From Emticicia sp. C21 (GTDB lineage Bacteria > Bacteroidota > Bacteroidia > Cytophagales > Spirosomataceae), in assembly GCF_003418935.1 (NCBI RefSeq), contig NZ_QVMT01000001.1:598063-662062 (forward strand): a stretch of 64,000 bases of DNA, in the 5' to 3' direction. Of the stretch, positions 50,455 through 60,700 are shown one piece after another (position 1 is the first letter of the stretch; the number at the start of each line of letters is the position of its first letter). Position numbers and translations under genes: made by a program. The notes beneath the pieces are model-generated. The model was not told the DNA's origin. It did not search any database and saw only the letters and a program-made list of their open reading frames with translations.

Positions 50455-51741
50455 TTATGGTTTTGGACTATCTTTTACCAATTTAAGGGCCTGTTCGATA
50501 TAAATTTCTCCGGTCATTTCGCCTAAACTTGTGCGGCTGACATATTCATATCGTTTAAAACTATTGAAATCTACCTTAGTAAGCATATACCCAAAGGCAT
50601 CATTCGTTAACCCGAATAAAAACGGCAATTTGGTATTCATATTACGTTTTACATAATAGCCAATGTTTGGCAACGCCTCCCCTGGTATAGTCAGAATCTG
50701 TGCAGGGCCTATATTCAACAAGTTTAATTGCGTACTTACTGTATTTTCTTTATTCAAATCATGTTTTAAAGGCGAGTTTTTCAGAATATATCGCATAATT
50801 TCTGAATCAACCGGAAACTCTATTTTACGCGCCACACAATAGATATTCGGGTTCTCCAATACCGGTGCCTTTTCTACAATTCGTAGTGCTTCATCAGCTA
50901 ATAATTCTCCGATTCTGATGCATTCCTCCCAGGTATTGGCTTCTTTTTGCCCTGCTCCCTCTTTGCCATATTCCAGTCGGGTATCGGCTGTTACCATCCC
51001 GCCTTGTGCCCCATTCATAAATAATGCTATTCCTCCTGCTTTTGATTCAATACGGTCATATAATGGCCCACACAAATCCGGACTTAAAATGCTTCTGCCA
51101 GAACCAATCACTTCCGGATGAACAGCATAATTTACCAACGTAGCAATCGCTTTCCCCTGCTTGCTACCAGTAGTAGCAATGGCCTGAATAATTCCACAAC
51201 GAGGGTCATAAAGTGCAGGAGCATAGTAGTTATAAGCTATTTTACCCTTAGCTTCGTCAACAGCAATTTTTAAGGAAGCAGGCTCTAGTTTGCTAATGGC
51301 TTCGTTGACAGCATCAGCAATCTGTTGAATGCACCAATCAAGATATTTTAAATCGGCAGAAGATTTTCCGGTTGCATCCGGAAAAGCATAGGCATCAGGA
51401 CCACTATGTGTATGAGTAGCCCCAATCAGAATATTTTCAGGTGGTATTCCTTTGATTAAAGCCCTTGATTTATTGCCTAAGATAGATGTCCAACCAAGAT
51501 TATCCACATTAACAATAGCAATTCGGGTAGAACCCTTTTCAAAAACCATTGCCCGTGCAAACAGGTCACCTTTTTTCTCACTAGTAGGTTTAGGCGTACC
51601 AATACCACCAGAAGCAGGCAATAAGGGATTAGGTGTAATGACTCTGAGCGCAGCTCCTACCTTCAAGGTCTGGGAATAACCAATAGAAATGTTAAAAAGG
51701 CAACAAATAATAAGGGTAATGCTTAAGGAATACTTTTTCAT
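50455..51741 (-). CDS. Neutral/alkaline ceramidase-like secreted hydrolase
   Basis: ATG 51741 (MKKYSLSITLIICCLFNISI) gives a clean signal peptide; in-frame upstream starts at 51750 and 51789 are less likely. The 428-residue product matches the neutral ceramidase N-terminal domain. It has the zinc-ligand segment IGATHTHSGPDAY, the second His in NYAVHPEVIG, and ILSPDLCGPLYDRIE, which corresponds to the nucleophile-containing SxD-G region. It lacks the C-terminal beta domain of true ceramidases, as do many Bacteroidota homologues whose amide substrates are unknown. It is first gene of an apparent operon with the PqaA-like gene. Confidence 0.87.
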   Translation of the reverse strand: MKKYSLSITLIICCLFNISIGYSQTLKVGAALRVITPNPLLPASGGIGTPKPTSEKKGDLFARAMVFEKGSTRIAIVNVDNLGWTSILGNKSRALIKGIPPENILIGATHTHSGPDAYAFPDATGKSSADLKYLDWCIQQIADAVNEAISKLEPASLKIAVDEAKGKIAYNYYAPALYDPRCGIIQAIATTGSKQGKAIATLVNYAVHPEVIGSGRSILSPDLCGPLYDRIESKAGGIALFMNGAQGGMVTADTRLEYGKEGAGQKEANTWEECIRIGELLADEALRIVEKAPVLENPNIYCVARKIEFPVDSEIMRYILKNSPLKHDLNKENTVSTQLNLLNIGPAQILTIPGEALPNIGYYVKRNMNTKLPFLFGLTNDAFGYMLTKVDFNSFKRYEYVSRTSLGEMTGEIYIEQALKLVKDSPKP

Positions 51742-52044
51742 TTGTGTCATAGGTAGTTTAAATATCAGGTTTGCGCTTTTTAAAATCACAATCCAACTGA
51801 CTCCAGATTAGATTTCACATAATTGTCTCTATCGCTTGCATCCTTTATACTAGCTGCACTGATAATAGTACTATTGTTGACATAAGTTTTTTCAGATTTA
51901 TTCCTGAAAATCCCACTCCATTTATTAACTTCCCCTGAATTCTGAAATCATGCCAATCATTTCAGCGAAAAAACAGAGTTGAATAAAAAAATTGATTCTA
52001 AACTTCAGGCAATTACCCTGTTTTAAACCTATAAATAACCCTAA

Positions 52045-53883
52045 ATGAAGTCACTGGTACTTTATTGGGTGCTGATTATTACCATTTTTTCGGGTAGTAT
52101 ACATGCCCAAAACAGGATTGATTATTTCAGAGATGCTAGTCGGCAGTTGCCTCTCAGCGCAGTTGCAGACAAACCATTTCAGAAACTTGAGGATAATCAC
52201 ATCAATTTCGGGGAGGATAGTGCCAATCACTGGCTTAAGGTACATATACGGAATAATAGTGCTCATTACGAAAAATACTTCTTTGAAATAGGCTTCGTAT
52301 GGTTTGACTCTGTTTATTTCTATCAGCAAGATTTCAAACTCATCAATGCCCTCACGTGGCAAACACCATTCCCGGAAAGGCTTTACCCGCATCGGTACTT
52401 CATCCTCCCTGTTTTGTTAAAACCACAAAGCGACACTACCGTTTATGCCAGATTTTATAAAAGACGAATGTTGATTAAAGGAGAGGTAAGTATCGAAAAC
52501 GAAGAGGCATTTTTCTCTGACCGCATTTTTGACACAAGCTTTTATAGCTTCTTTACGGGCATTGTAGCCATAGTTTTTATCTTCTCAATGGCTGTCTTTT
52601 TTACTAATAAAGACAGGGTTTACCTTTATTATGCGCTCTATGTGTTGTTTGGACTAGGTTATACACTAACGGGCATAGGTTTTTTTCTACCGTTCTACCA
52701 ACAAGGTTTTGGTATCATTTCAGCTTCAGAACTCCGGAACTGGCTGCTTTGGATTTCATTGGTTTTTCTGATGCTTTTCATTAAAGATTATGTGATGGGC
52801 GGACATACTTTAAACCGTAGAAATCTACTAATCTGGAGAATGGCAATAGGCTCATTGCTCCTGATGGTCCCCCAAAAGATAGCCGTGATTTATTTTGAAG
52901 TCACCAAAGGGCTGGCACCATACATGCTATTGATAACTATGGTCTGTAGCTTCTTAATGGCCATCAGCTTTACTTTTTACTTTGTTGTATACAGTTATAT
53001 CAACAAAATCAACACTTCACTGGCCAAAAATTATCTGATAGGCATTACGCCTTTCTTTATTTTTGGTACTCTCTCCTATTTTCGTACTTTTGAGTTTATT
53101 GAGCACAGCTGGCTGCTCGACCAGAAAGTACAGGTGATTTGTGTAGTGTTTGATATCATTGTCCTGATGTTTGGATTGGGTCTTCGGTACAGACAATTGC
53201 GCGAAGAAAAAGAAAAACAAGCCCGCCTGGCTCTTGAAAATAAATTGACCCTGCAATATGAGAAAGAGCGAATCAGCCGCGACCTGCACGATAGTGTAGG
53301 TTCTCAACTCACTATAGTTGCTACCAGCCTTGATGCAGCTACATATCTGGCACATAAACAAAAACTGGAACCTCAGAAACTCGAAAAAATCAATGAAAAC
53401 GTTCGTGAAGCTGTGCAGAATCTACGGGATACTATCTGGGCAACGCATCAGTCTACCATTAGTCTTGATAATTTTGATAAACGCCTGCGTAATTATATCC
53501 TGAATGCCGTTGACGACAAACTAGAGGTATCAATCCAATTCGCTTCGACTAATCCCGCTATTACTATCAGTTCTATGCAGGCCATCAATCTTTTCAGGGT
53601 CATTCAGGAAGCGACACAGAATATACTCAAACACGCGCAGGGCACACAAATCAACATCAGTTGCGAACAAACCGAGGAAAAAATAAGCATAGCTATTGCT
53701 GATAATGGCAGAGGCATGGTAGAAATCGAGACAAAAAGTACGGACTCGTATGGAATCAGGAATATGCGTGATAGAATAGCCGAAATCAAAGGAGAGCTAA
53801 GAATTGAATCGATAGCCAATGAAGGTACTACTATCTACATAGAACTCCCGATTTATACGGCAATTGCCTTATTGAATAAGTGA
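52045..53883 (+). CDS. 7TMR-DISM sensor histidine kinase (NarX/DegS type)
   Basis: The 612-residue product has a signal peptide, a 7TMR-DISMED2 extracytoplasmic beta domain (about 25-150; NHWLKVHIRNNSAHYEKYFF), seven transmembrane helices (about 170-385) and a short coiled-coil. The HisKA_3 dimerisation segment follows with H415 (KERISRDLHDSVGSQLTIVA), then an ATPase domain (VIQEATQNILKHAQGT, IADNGRGM, YGIRNMRDRI). It probably senses a carbohydrate-like ligand outside the inner membrane and phosphorylates the NarL-type regulator encoded 40 bases downstream. Confidence 0.94.
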   Translation: MKSLVLYWVLIITIFSGSIHAQNRIDYFRDASRQLPLSAVADKPFQKLEDNHINFGEDSANHWLKVHIRNNSAHYEKYFFEIGFVWFDSVYFYQQDFKLINALTWQTPFPERLYPHRYFILPVLLKPQSDTTVYARFYKRRMLIKGEVSIENEEAFFSDRIFDTSFYSFFTGIVAIVFIFSMAVFFTNKDRVYLYYALYVLFGLGYTLTGIGFFLPFYQQGFGIISASELRNWLLWISLVFLMLFIKDYVMGGHTLNRRNLLIWRMAIGSLLLMVPQKIAVIYFEVTKGLAPYMLLITMVCSFLMAISFTFYFVVYSYINKINTSLAKNYLIGITPFFIFGTLSYFRTFEFIEHSWLLDQKVQVICVVFDIIVLMFGLGLRYRQLREEKEKQARLALENKLTLQYEKERISRDLHDSVGSQLTIVATSLDAATYLAHKQKLEPQKLEKINENVREAVQNLRDTIWATHQSTISLDNFDKRLRNYILNAVDDKLEVSIQFASTNPAITISSMQAINLFRVIQEATQNILKHAQGTQINISCEQTEEKISIAIADNGRGMVEIETKSTDSYGIRNMRDRIAEIKGELRIESIANEGTTIYIELPIYTAIALLNK

Positions 53884-53923
53884 TAAATAAATCAGTTATT
53901 TGCATTGAATATTATTCGCTTGT

Positions 53924-54586
53924 ATGAGTGTAATCAGCGTAGGTCTAGTAGACGACAATCCAGCTTTATTGAACAATATCAGTCATAACCTCTCGGTTTT
54001 TGAAGAATTACGCATTGACTTTAAGGCCATCAATGGAGTAGATGTTTTAGAGAAACTCACTAAACATAACCCGGATGTTATTCTGATGGATATTGAAATG
54101 CCTTTGATGGATGGCATTGAAGCTACACGTGAGATAAAAAAGAGGAATCCCTCACAAAAAATTATGATGCTTACAGTACTCGACAGGGAAGACAAAATCT
54201 TTGAAGCCATTAAAGCCGGAGCATCAGGCTATTTGTTGAAAGATGAAAAACCCGGCAAGATTCTGAAAAGTATAGAAGAATTGATGGATGGAGGAGCACC
54301 AATGTCGCCAATTATAGCCGCTAAAACATTGGAAATACTTCGTAAAGAGCCTATTGTAGCAGCTAAAGTAGAAGCATATGTAACACCCGAATCATTTAAT
54401 TTATCAAAACGGGAAATTGAAATTCTGGAGAATATTGCCAATGGATTAAGTTATACCCAAATTGCCGACCGCTTATTTGTCTCTGCCAAAACCATCCGGA
54501 AACATACTGAAAATATCTACCAGAAATTGCATGTGCATTCTAAATTAGAGGCAGTACAATTGGCTCAGAAAAATAAATGGGTTTGA
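53924..54586 (+). CDS. NarL/LuxR-family response regulator
   Basis: The 220-residue product has a receiver domain (about 4-120) with acidic D9/D10 and phospho-acceptor D56 (VILMDIEMPLMDGIEA), then SGYLLKDEKPG with the conserved Lys. A C-terminal LuxR-type helix-turn-helix spans about 155-215 (LSKREIEILENIANGLSYTQ, then KTIRKHTENIYQKLHVHSKL). It partners the 7TMR-DISM kinase just upstream. The convergent phosphatase and SusC/SusD genes are possible targets, but no binding site was recognised. Confidence 0.94.
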   Translation: MSVISVGLVDDNPALLNNISHNLSVFEELRIDFKAINGVDVLEKLTKHNPDVILMDIEMPLMDGIEATREIKKRNPSQKIMMLTVLDREDKIFEAIKAGASGYLLKDEKPGKILKSIEELMDGGAPMSPIIAAKTLEILRKEPIVAAKVEAYVTPESFNLSKREIEILENIANGLSYTQIADRLFVSAKTIRKHTENIYQKLHVHSKLEAVQLAQKNKWV

Positions 54587-54614
54587 ACTCTCCTCAAGGA
54601 TTTAGAATAAAAAA

Positions 54615-54638
54615 GGGATAGAAGTTATCCCCTATCCC
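54615..54638 (-). terminator. Intrinsic terminator of the phosphatase gene
   Basis: GGGATAG (54615-54621) pairs with CTATCCC (54632-54638). In the minus direction it is followed by a run of six or more T. It ends transcription from the phosphatase gene and may also stop the convergent regulator gene. Confidence 0.75.
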
Positions 54639-54658
54639 CAATCATAACTTCGCTAAAA

Positions 54659-56017
54659 TCAATTCTTCTCAGGCGTTTTAGGAATTTTGTTCACTAAAAG
54701 ATTAGCCTTACCCGGTTGCTTCTGTAAATCAAAAGCATCATACAATTCTCCGGTAGCCGTAAAAGCTTTGTAAGTCAATACATTCCCTTTTACCGTAAGC
54801 AACTGGAACAATTGAGTATTGCTTGCCTTGCGGCTCATCCAGGGGTCATTAGATATATCATACATCTTAGGCCCTGAAACTGATACAACATATACTGTGC
54901 CTGATGCCTGATTTTTATTGCCTTGTACGTTTACCGTATTACTTACCATTCCTCGCCCATAAGCATGGTCGTGGCCCTGCAATACTATATCAACCTTGTG
55001 TTTATCGAGAATTGGCTTGAATCGCTTACGTAATTCTATATTATCACGATTAGGTTTGGTTGAATAAAATGGATAATGAAGTGTAATCGCAGTCCATTTA
55101 CGCGGGTTATGACTCAATACCGAGTCTAACCATTTAGCTTGTGCAGTAGCATAATGCTCTGATTCATCAATCTCTTCAGCATTCAGAGAAATCACTTTCA
55201 GGTCAGCATAATTCACCTCGTAGCAGGTTTCTTCCAGACCTTTTGGTCCATTAGTTGGTAGTGTAAATTGCGGTCTCCATTGTGGTGATAATTTACCTTT
55301 GCCATATTCGTGGTTACCCGGTGTCATCACACTTGGTACAGTTGAATGGATATATGAACCTGCATAGAACCACTCGCCCCACTCTACATCGTGGTCGTTG
55401 CGGTTAATGAGGTCTCCGGCATGCAACATAAAATTCACTTCAGGCATAGTTTTGTAAGCCTCTCTGATAACTCTTGACCATAATGATTTTACATCGTTCT
55501 GGGCATCGCCAAAGTACAAAAACGAAATTGCGCGATTTGGGTCTTTCGATGGCATACGAAACTGGAACCATTCGCTCCATTGTTTCTCATACCCCACCCT
55601 ATACACATACAAACCACCCGGTTCTAAATTTTCGATAACGCCAGAATGGTAATAGGCTTGCACTTCGGGTTCCTGCTGATATTTGACTTTGAGGTATTCT
55701 GAGGTAGCATAAATGGTACGCACATTTTTCAGAAACTGTGTGCCGTCTGTGGCTATGGCTACTTGTATTTCGCCTTTGGTAATAGTGGTATCTGTACGCC
55801 AGTTCACTCCTATCGAAGTTTCAGGCGTTGCGGTCAGATTTAGTATAATGCGGTCTGGTGTGGCTGACGGAAACAGGACTTTTACGTCCATGTTCAGCGA
55901 TGCAGCGTGGTCATGCGGATGAGGATGACTATGGGATTGAGAAAAAGCTGTGTGGAAACTACTACTACAAATAAAAAAACAAAAAATCGTGAATATCTTT
56001 TTGCTGATAAAATTCAT
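54659..56017 (-). CDS. Purple acid phosphatase-like metallophosphoesterase
   Basis: The 452-residue product has a signal peptide (to about residue 26) and a His/Pro-rich start of the mature part (SHSHPHPHDHAA). A fibronectin-like purple acid phosphatase N-domain (about 45-155) and a calcineurin-like catalytic domain follow. The five metal-binding blocks are visible: YFGDAQND, MLHAGDLINRNDHD, TPGNHEYG, ITLHYPFY and LQGHDHAYGRG. It hydrolyses phosphomonoesters in the periplasm or outside. It lies downstream of the second SusC/SusD pair, from which a terminator separates it partly. It suits uptake of phosphate-bearing organic matter. Confidence 0.92.
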   Translation of the reverse strand: MNFISKKIFTIFCFFICSSSFHTAFSQSHSHPHPHDHAASLNMDVKVLFPSATPDRIILNLTATPETSIGVNWRTDTTITKGEIQVAIATDGTQFLKNVRTIYATSEYLKVKYQQEPEVQAYYHSGVIENLEPGGLYVYRVGYEKQWSEWFQFRMPSKDPNRAISFLYFGDAQNDVKSLWSRVIREAYKTMPEVNFMLHAGDLINRNDHDVEWGEWFYAGSYIHSTVPSVMTPGNHEYGKGKLSPQWRPQFTLPTNGPKGLEETCYEVNYADLKVISLNAEEIDESEHYATAQAKWLDSVLSHNPRKWTAITLHYPFYSTKPNRDNIELRKRFKPILDKHKVDIVLQGHDHAYGRGMVSNTVNVQGNKNQASGTVYVVSVSGPKMYDISNDPWMSRKASNTQLFQLLTVKGNVLTYKAFTATGELYDAFDLQKQPGKANLLVNKIPKTPEKN

Positions 56018-56065
56018 ATTTCAGAGGTTTAGGTTCAGAGCATTTCAAAACCTGCTCTTTAATAA

Positions 56066-56097
56066 ATTAGAGGCGGTCACAAAGTACCGCCCCTAAT
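56066..56097 (-). terminator. Terminator after the second susC/susD pair
   Basis: ATTAGAGGCGGT (56066-56077) pairs with ACCGCCCCTAAT (56086-56097) at 11 of 12 positions around an 8-base loop, followed in the minus direction by TTTATTAAAG. It lies 23 bases past the SusD stop. Confidence 0.7.
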
Positions 56098-56120
56098 CTT
56101 TATTTTAAAACAATCTACTA

Positions 56121-57761
56121 TTACCAAGGTTTTCCGGTACCTTGAACAATCCAAGGTTTCGACCATGCACTATTTTTTCCGTCAGCTTGCGAGAAGTTGG
56201 TTACTTCTAGTTTGTCTAAAGCTGCGCTTGTATTTGTTTTATTAATATTCAGCTCGTCTTGCATATAATAGAATCTAACCGGTAATGCCTGACGTTTGGC
56301 AGCAGGGCCGGCTTTCAAGGCAGGTAAACCTGTTCTTCTGAAATCAAACCACGATTCAGTAGCGGCTGTCCAGCTTGCAATCCATTTTTGTTCGATGATT
56401 TGTTTTAAAGTACCATCATAAGCCACACCAGGATTAGCCAGATAAGCGTTAGCTGTGCCACCTACTGTCCAGGTATTTAATGAGGCTCTTACACCTGCTT
56501 CGTAACGTGCTTTTGCATCACCTGCATTCCAGCCTTTGAACGCTGCTTCTGCAAGAATGAAGTTTACTTCAGCCGCCGATATCAAACGGGCTTTTAATAA
56601 TGGGCCTGTAGCTGCTTTGTAAATATCGTTCAGGAATGATACGTGCGGGTTAAACGAAGTTTGACCAGGAGTTGGGTTCAGGTTATAAGCTGATGGCAAC
56701 GCTGAGAAGCTGGTAGGAATACCTACATACTCAGGGTCGGTATCAACTACTGTGTTACCCACTTTATCAGGCGATAAATATCTTTTACCACCTTCGATTT
56801 TATCAGTACCTGCAGGCAATTTCGCATCTACTACTAACGGTACCTCAACTTTATTAGCCCAGATAGCTAAGCGTGGGTCTTTTAAAGCTTGTAATGTTTC
56901 AACAAATGTACCTGCCATTTTGATACGACGGTAATTGCTACCACTGGCATCATAAACTGCATTAGCCGGCCACGAAGTACCATCACTTGTACCCGGGAAG
57001 CTCATCGTTGCATCATCAGAGTTTACAGTCATGATCGGGTATTGTGCGGCATTACCAACAATCTTCTCAATACCTGCTTTAGCTACATCTGCTTTTTTAG
57101 CTGAAATACGCATATAATAACGTAATGCCAAAGAGTTAGCCATTTTTCTCCATTTAGTAGGGTCACCTGCAAAGTAAACATCTACGTTGTCTACAATACT
57201 CGAATACTCAGCTTTTGATTTTGATAGAAGTGTATTCGCTTTTTCCAGATCAGCCAGAATACCTGTGTAGATAGCTTCTTGACTATCGAAAGCAGGTAGA
57301 ATATCTTCAGTTTTACCTAACTCACCTTTTAAGGCAGTGTTATAAGGTGCATCACCCCACAAGTCGGTAATTAAACCAAACATGAAAGATTTCATTACTA
57401 AAGCTACACCTTGATGAAACTCAAGCTTCTCAGCTACCGCTCTGTCGTATACCAGTTGGTTATTACGCAAAATATCGTAGTAGCCGCTCCAGCTTTGATT
57501 GCCACCCCAGTCATAATCATTATGCCCAGACGACCATGCATCTTTTTGTGTGTGTTGTACTACACCTGCTATATCCTGATATCCAAGGTTTACATAGGCT
57601 TTTGCCGCTTCTGTCAATACAGTTGGCAACACAAGGTTCGGGTTCACCAAATCAGGTTGAATCCCGTTCGGGTTATTGTTCACTTCTGTCAGGTCTTCGC
57701 AAGAGAAGAAACTCGTAAACAGAAAGACTAATGCAATAATTTTTTTATAACTCCTTTTCAT
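56121..57761 (-). CDS. SusD-like nutrient-binding outer-membrane lipoprotein (SusD-like_2 type)
   Basis: The 546-residue product has a lipoprotein signal (ALVFLFTSFFSC, Cys20) followed by EDLTEVNNNPNGIQPD, the usual start of the SusD-like_2 branch. The helical TPR core is present (ALVMKSFMFGLITDLWGDAP, KWRKMANSLALRYYMRIS). The C-terminal part has SAAEVNFILAEAAFKGW and WIASWTAATESWFDFRRTG. This branch differs from the classic SusD at 2.9 kb and often serves substrates other than starch-like glycans, including peptides. It starts 22 bases after its SusC partner and is followed by a terminator. Confidence 0.94.
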   Translation of the reverse strand: MKRSYKKIIALVFLFTSFFSCEDLTEVNNNPNGIQPDLVNPNLVLPTVLTEAAKAYVNLGYQDIAGVVQHTQKDAWSSGHNDYDWGGNQSWSGYYDILRNNQLVYDRAVAEKLEFHQGVALVMKSFMFGLITDLWGDAPYNTALKGELGKTEDILPAFDSQEAIYTGILADLEKANTLLSKSKAEYSSIVDNVDVYFAGDPTKWRKMANSLALRYYMRISAKKADVAKAGIEKIVGNAAQYPIMTVNSDDATMSFPGTSDGTSWPANAVYDASGSNYRRIKMAGTFVETLQALKDPRLAIWANKVEVPLVVDAKLPAGTDKIEGGKRYLSPDKVGNTVVDTDPEYVGIPTSFSALPSAYNLNPTPGQTSFNPHVSFLNDIYKAATGPLLKARLISAAEVNFILAEAAFKGWNAGDAKARYEAGVRASLNTWTVGGTANAYLANPGVAYDGTLKQIIEQKWIASWTAATESWFDFRRTGLPALKAGPAAKRQALPVRFYYMQDELNINKTNTSAALDKLEVTNFSQADGKNSAWSKPWIVQGTGKPW

Positions 57762-57782
57762 CTATTTCAATGTTTAAGATTT

Positions 57783-60700
57783 TTAGAATGTTAAACCAAG
57801 TTTAAATCCAACCGGAATCACCCAAGGAGTAACGTTATATCTTTCGATACCTTGTTTGAACTGAGTACCAGCCTGCGCACCTGCTTGCGGTTGGAACGCC
57901 ATTTCTGGATCGATACCGATTTTAGCAGCTGTCCAAAGCATGATGTTACGGCTATATACCGAGATATTAGCACTTTGCATACCTAATCTCTTTACGAAAC
58001 CGCTTGGTATTTCGTAGCCTAATGATATCTCTCTTAATTTGATATAAGAAGCATCAAACAAGGCAGCTCTTGTGAAATCCCAAGGATAGTTATCTCCGTA
58101 AGGAATAATTTTAGTACCAGGGCCACCTAAGTTTTCTGTATAGCCAGTGATTTGACCAGCTTCGTTGTATTGAGCAATTACGCCAGGGTTAAACACACCA
58201 TACATATAAGTATTGCCACCGTATTCGAAAGGATAACCACCATAAGCAGCAGTAGGGCCACCTACGATATTAAATTTGTTACCTACTACTCTTACTAAAT
58301 CGTTATCAACCAGATAGTTACGAAGCGCATCGCCTGTTAAACCGTTTGGATTAATCAGGTTATCCAGGAAACGTTGAGATTTCAGGTCAGACTCACCATA
58401 ACGATACGTTTGAGAAACGAAGTCACCACCTTGTCTCCAGTCGAATGTAGCATTCAGGCTGAAGTTTTTATAAGTCAGTGAAGCCTGAAAGCCTAAGATA
58501 AAATCAGGGTTGAAGTTACCGATTTTGTTACGGGTATTGCTCGCACTAACTGCCTGCCAGGAACCGTTTTCATCTAAGATAGGATAACCGAAATATTTAG
58601 AAGATGGGTCTTTAACTGTTACTAATTCAGAGTCATAGATATCACCGATAGTTTCGCCTACGTATGTCCATGCACCACCTTTAGCATCTGTCCAAAGTGT
58701 ATAAAAATCAAGACCAGGGCTTAATTCTTTGATAACCGTTCTGTTTCTGTAGAAGTTAGCAGTCAGATCCAATCTCCAACCATTTTTCTCAAATGGAGTA
58801 CCTCCAACTGTGATCTCAGTACCTCTACTTACTAATAAACCTGCGTTGATGTTTTTAGAAGTATAACCTGTTGATGGAGGCAATTTGGTTGGGATAATTT
58901 GGTTTCTGTTTTCAACCATGTAATAAGTACCAGATACTCTCAACTTGTTTTTGAACATAGTTAAATCGGCACCAACTTCATACGAAGTAGAGATTTCAGG
59001 TTTCAAGTCAGGTAATAGAATAGTACCTGATTTCGACAAACGGGTAATACCGTTCCATGCTTCGTTATTAGCCAGCGTATTCAACAAGGCATAAGGGTTT
59101 GTATCATTACCTACCTGTGCTACACCCGCTCTTACTTTCAACATATTAAGATTCTGAGATGAAGTCTGGAACAATTCGTTCACTAATAAGCTCAATGAAG
59201 CCGCAGGGTAGAAATAAGAACGATTAGAAGCAGGCAAAGTACTCGACCAATCGTTTCTTCCGGTCAGGTCTAAGAATAACATATCTTTGAAACCGATATT
59301 TGCCATTCCATAAGCACTATAAACCACTTTTCTTGAAAGAAAACTTGAATAGTCAAGGTTAGCAGGAGAAATATTCTGTAAAGTATACAAGCCCGGAATA
59401 ATCAAACCAGTACCATTACGGCTTCTATTCGTAACATCCTGATAATTGGTATTACGTGCGTTGGCTCCTGCTGATATTGAAAATGAGAAATCTTTCACGT
59501 TTTTGTTATAAGTGGCCAACACATCGGCGTTGCTTTCAAAACGTTTCAGATTAATAACCCCATAAGCACCACGAGGCTCTGCAGTATAGCTATTACCAAT
59601 TTTAGTTTCACGCTCTTCACCATAAGTATCTACTGAGTATCTACCCATTAAGCTTAACTCAGGAGTAATCTGGTAATCTGCTTTGATGTTACCAAACAAA
59701 CGGTTTCTTTCAAAAGCGTTTCTTACTTCATGCGCCAGGAACCACGGATTGTTATAGTTTTTAGGTGATTGTGATTTTTGTTGCAAACCCTCTTGTCCTG
59801 GAACCCAATAATCTTTCAACTCATTGATGTCGATATGCGGAGATACTGCGTAGGCCCATTGCAATGGGTTAGCACCTCTTTCACCTGCCGGACGGTTGTT
59901 AGAGTTGTTACGACTTAAATCAATATTAGTGCTTATTCTTAATTTATTGCTTAATTTCAATGAAGTAGCAACGGCTAATGAGTTTTTGAACAAATCAGAA
60001 CCCGGAATAATACCACGGTTAGTCATGTTTGAGTAAGCCACACGGTAGTTTACAAAATCATTGCTGTTAGCAATTGAGATACCATTAGTAGTAGTGATAC
60101 CTGTCTGAACGAAATCTCTGATGTTATTTGGGTGAGAAACCAACTCAGTTGGAATTTGTTTACCATTGGCATCTTTAGGGCTGTTCCATTGAATAGCTTT
60201 ATAGCCTTTGTCCAACTCAGGGCCCACACCACCGGCTGAACCTTCATCAATGATTAACACACCACCCGGATAAGGGTTGTTATCTGGTGTGAAAGGAAGA
60301 ATACCAGTTGCATATTTAGAATGTAAATCAAGGAAACGGTACGGATTATCAAAAACTGTATTAGTAGTCAGGTTTACAGTCATTTTCTTCGCTTTCGAGC
60401 CATTCTTAGTAGTAATGATTACCACACCATTACCCGCTCTTGAACCATAAAGGGCAGCCGCACTTGGCCCTTTCAGGATAGAGATACTTTCAACGTTCTC
60501 AGGGTTTAAGTCAGAAATCGCATTACCGTAGTCAACACGGTTATCACCACCAATCTGGCTTACGTTGTTCAGGGTATTGATAATAGGTACACCGTCAATC
60601 ACAAATAATGGTTGGTTATCGTTGCTCAACGATTTGGCACCTCTGATAACCATACTTACCGACGAACCAGTTGCACCAGTTGAGTTGATAGCTACTCCGG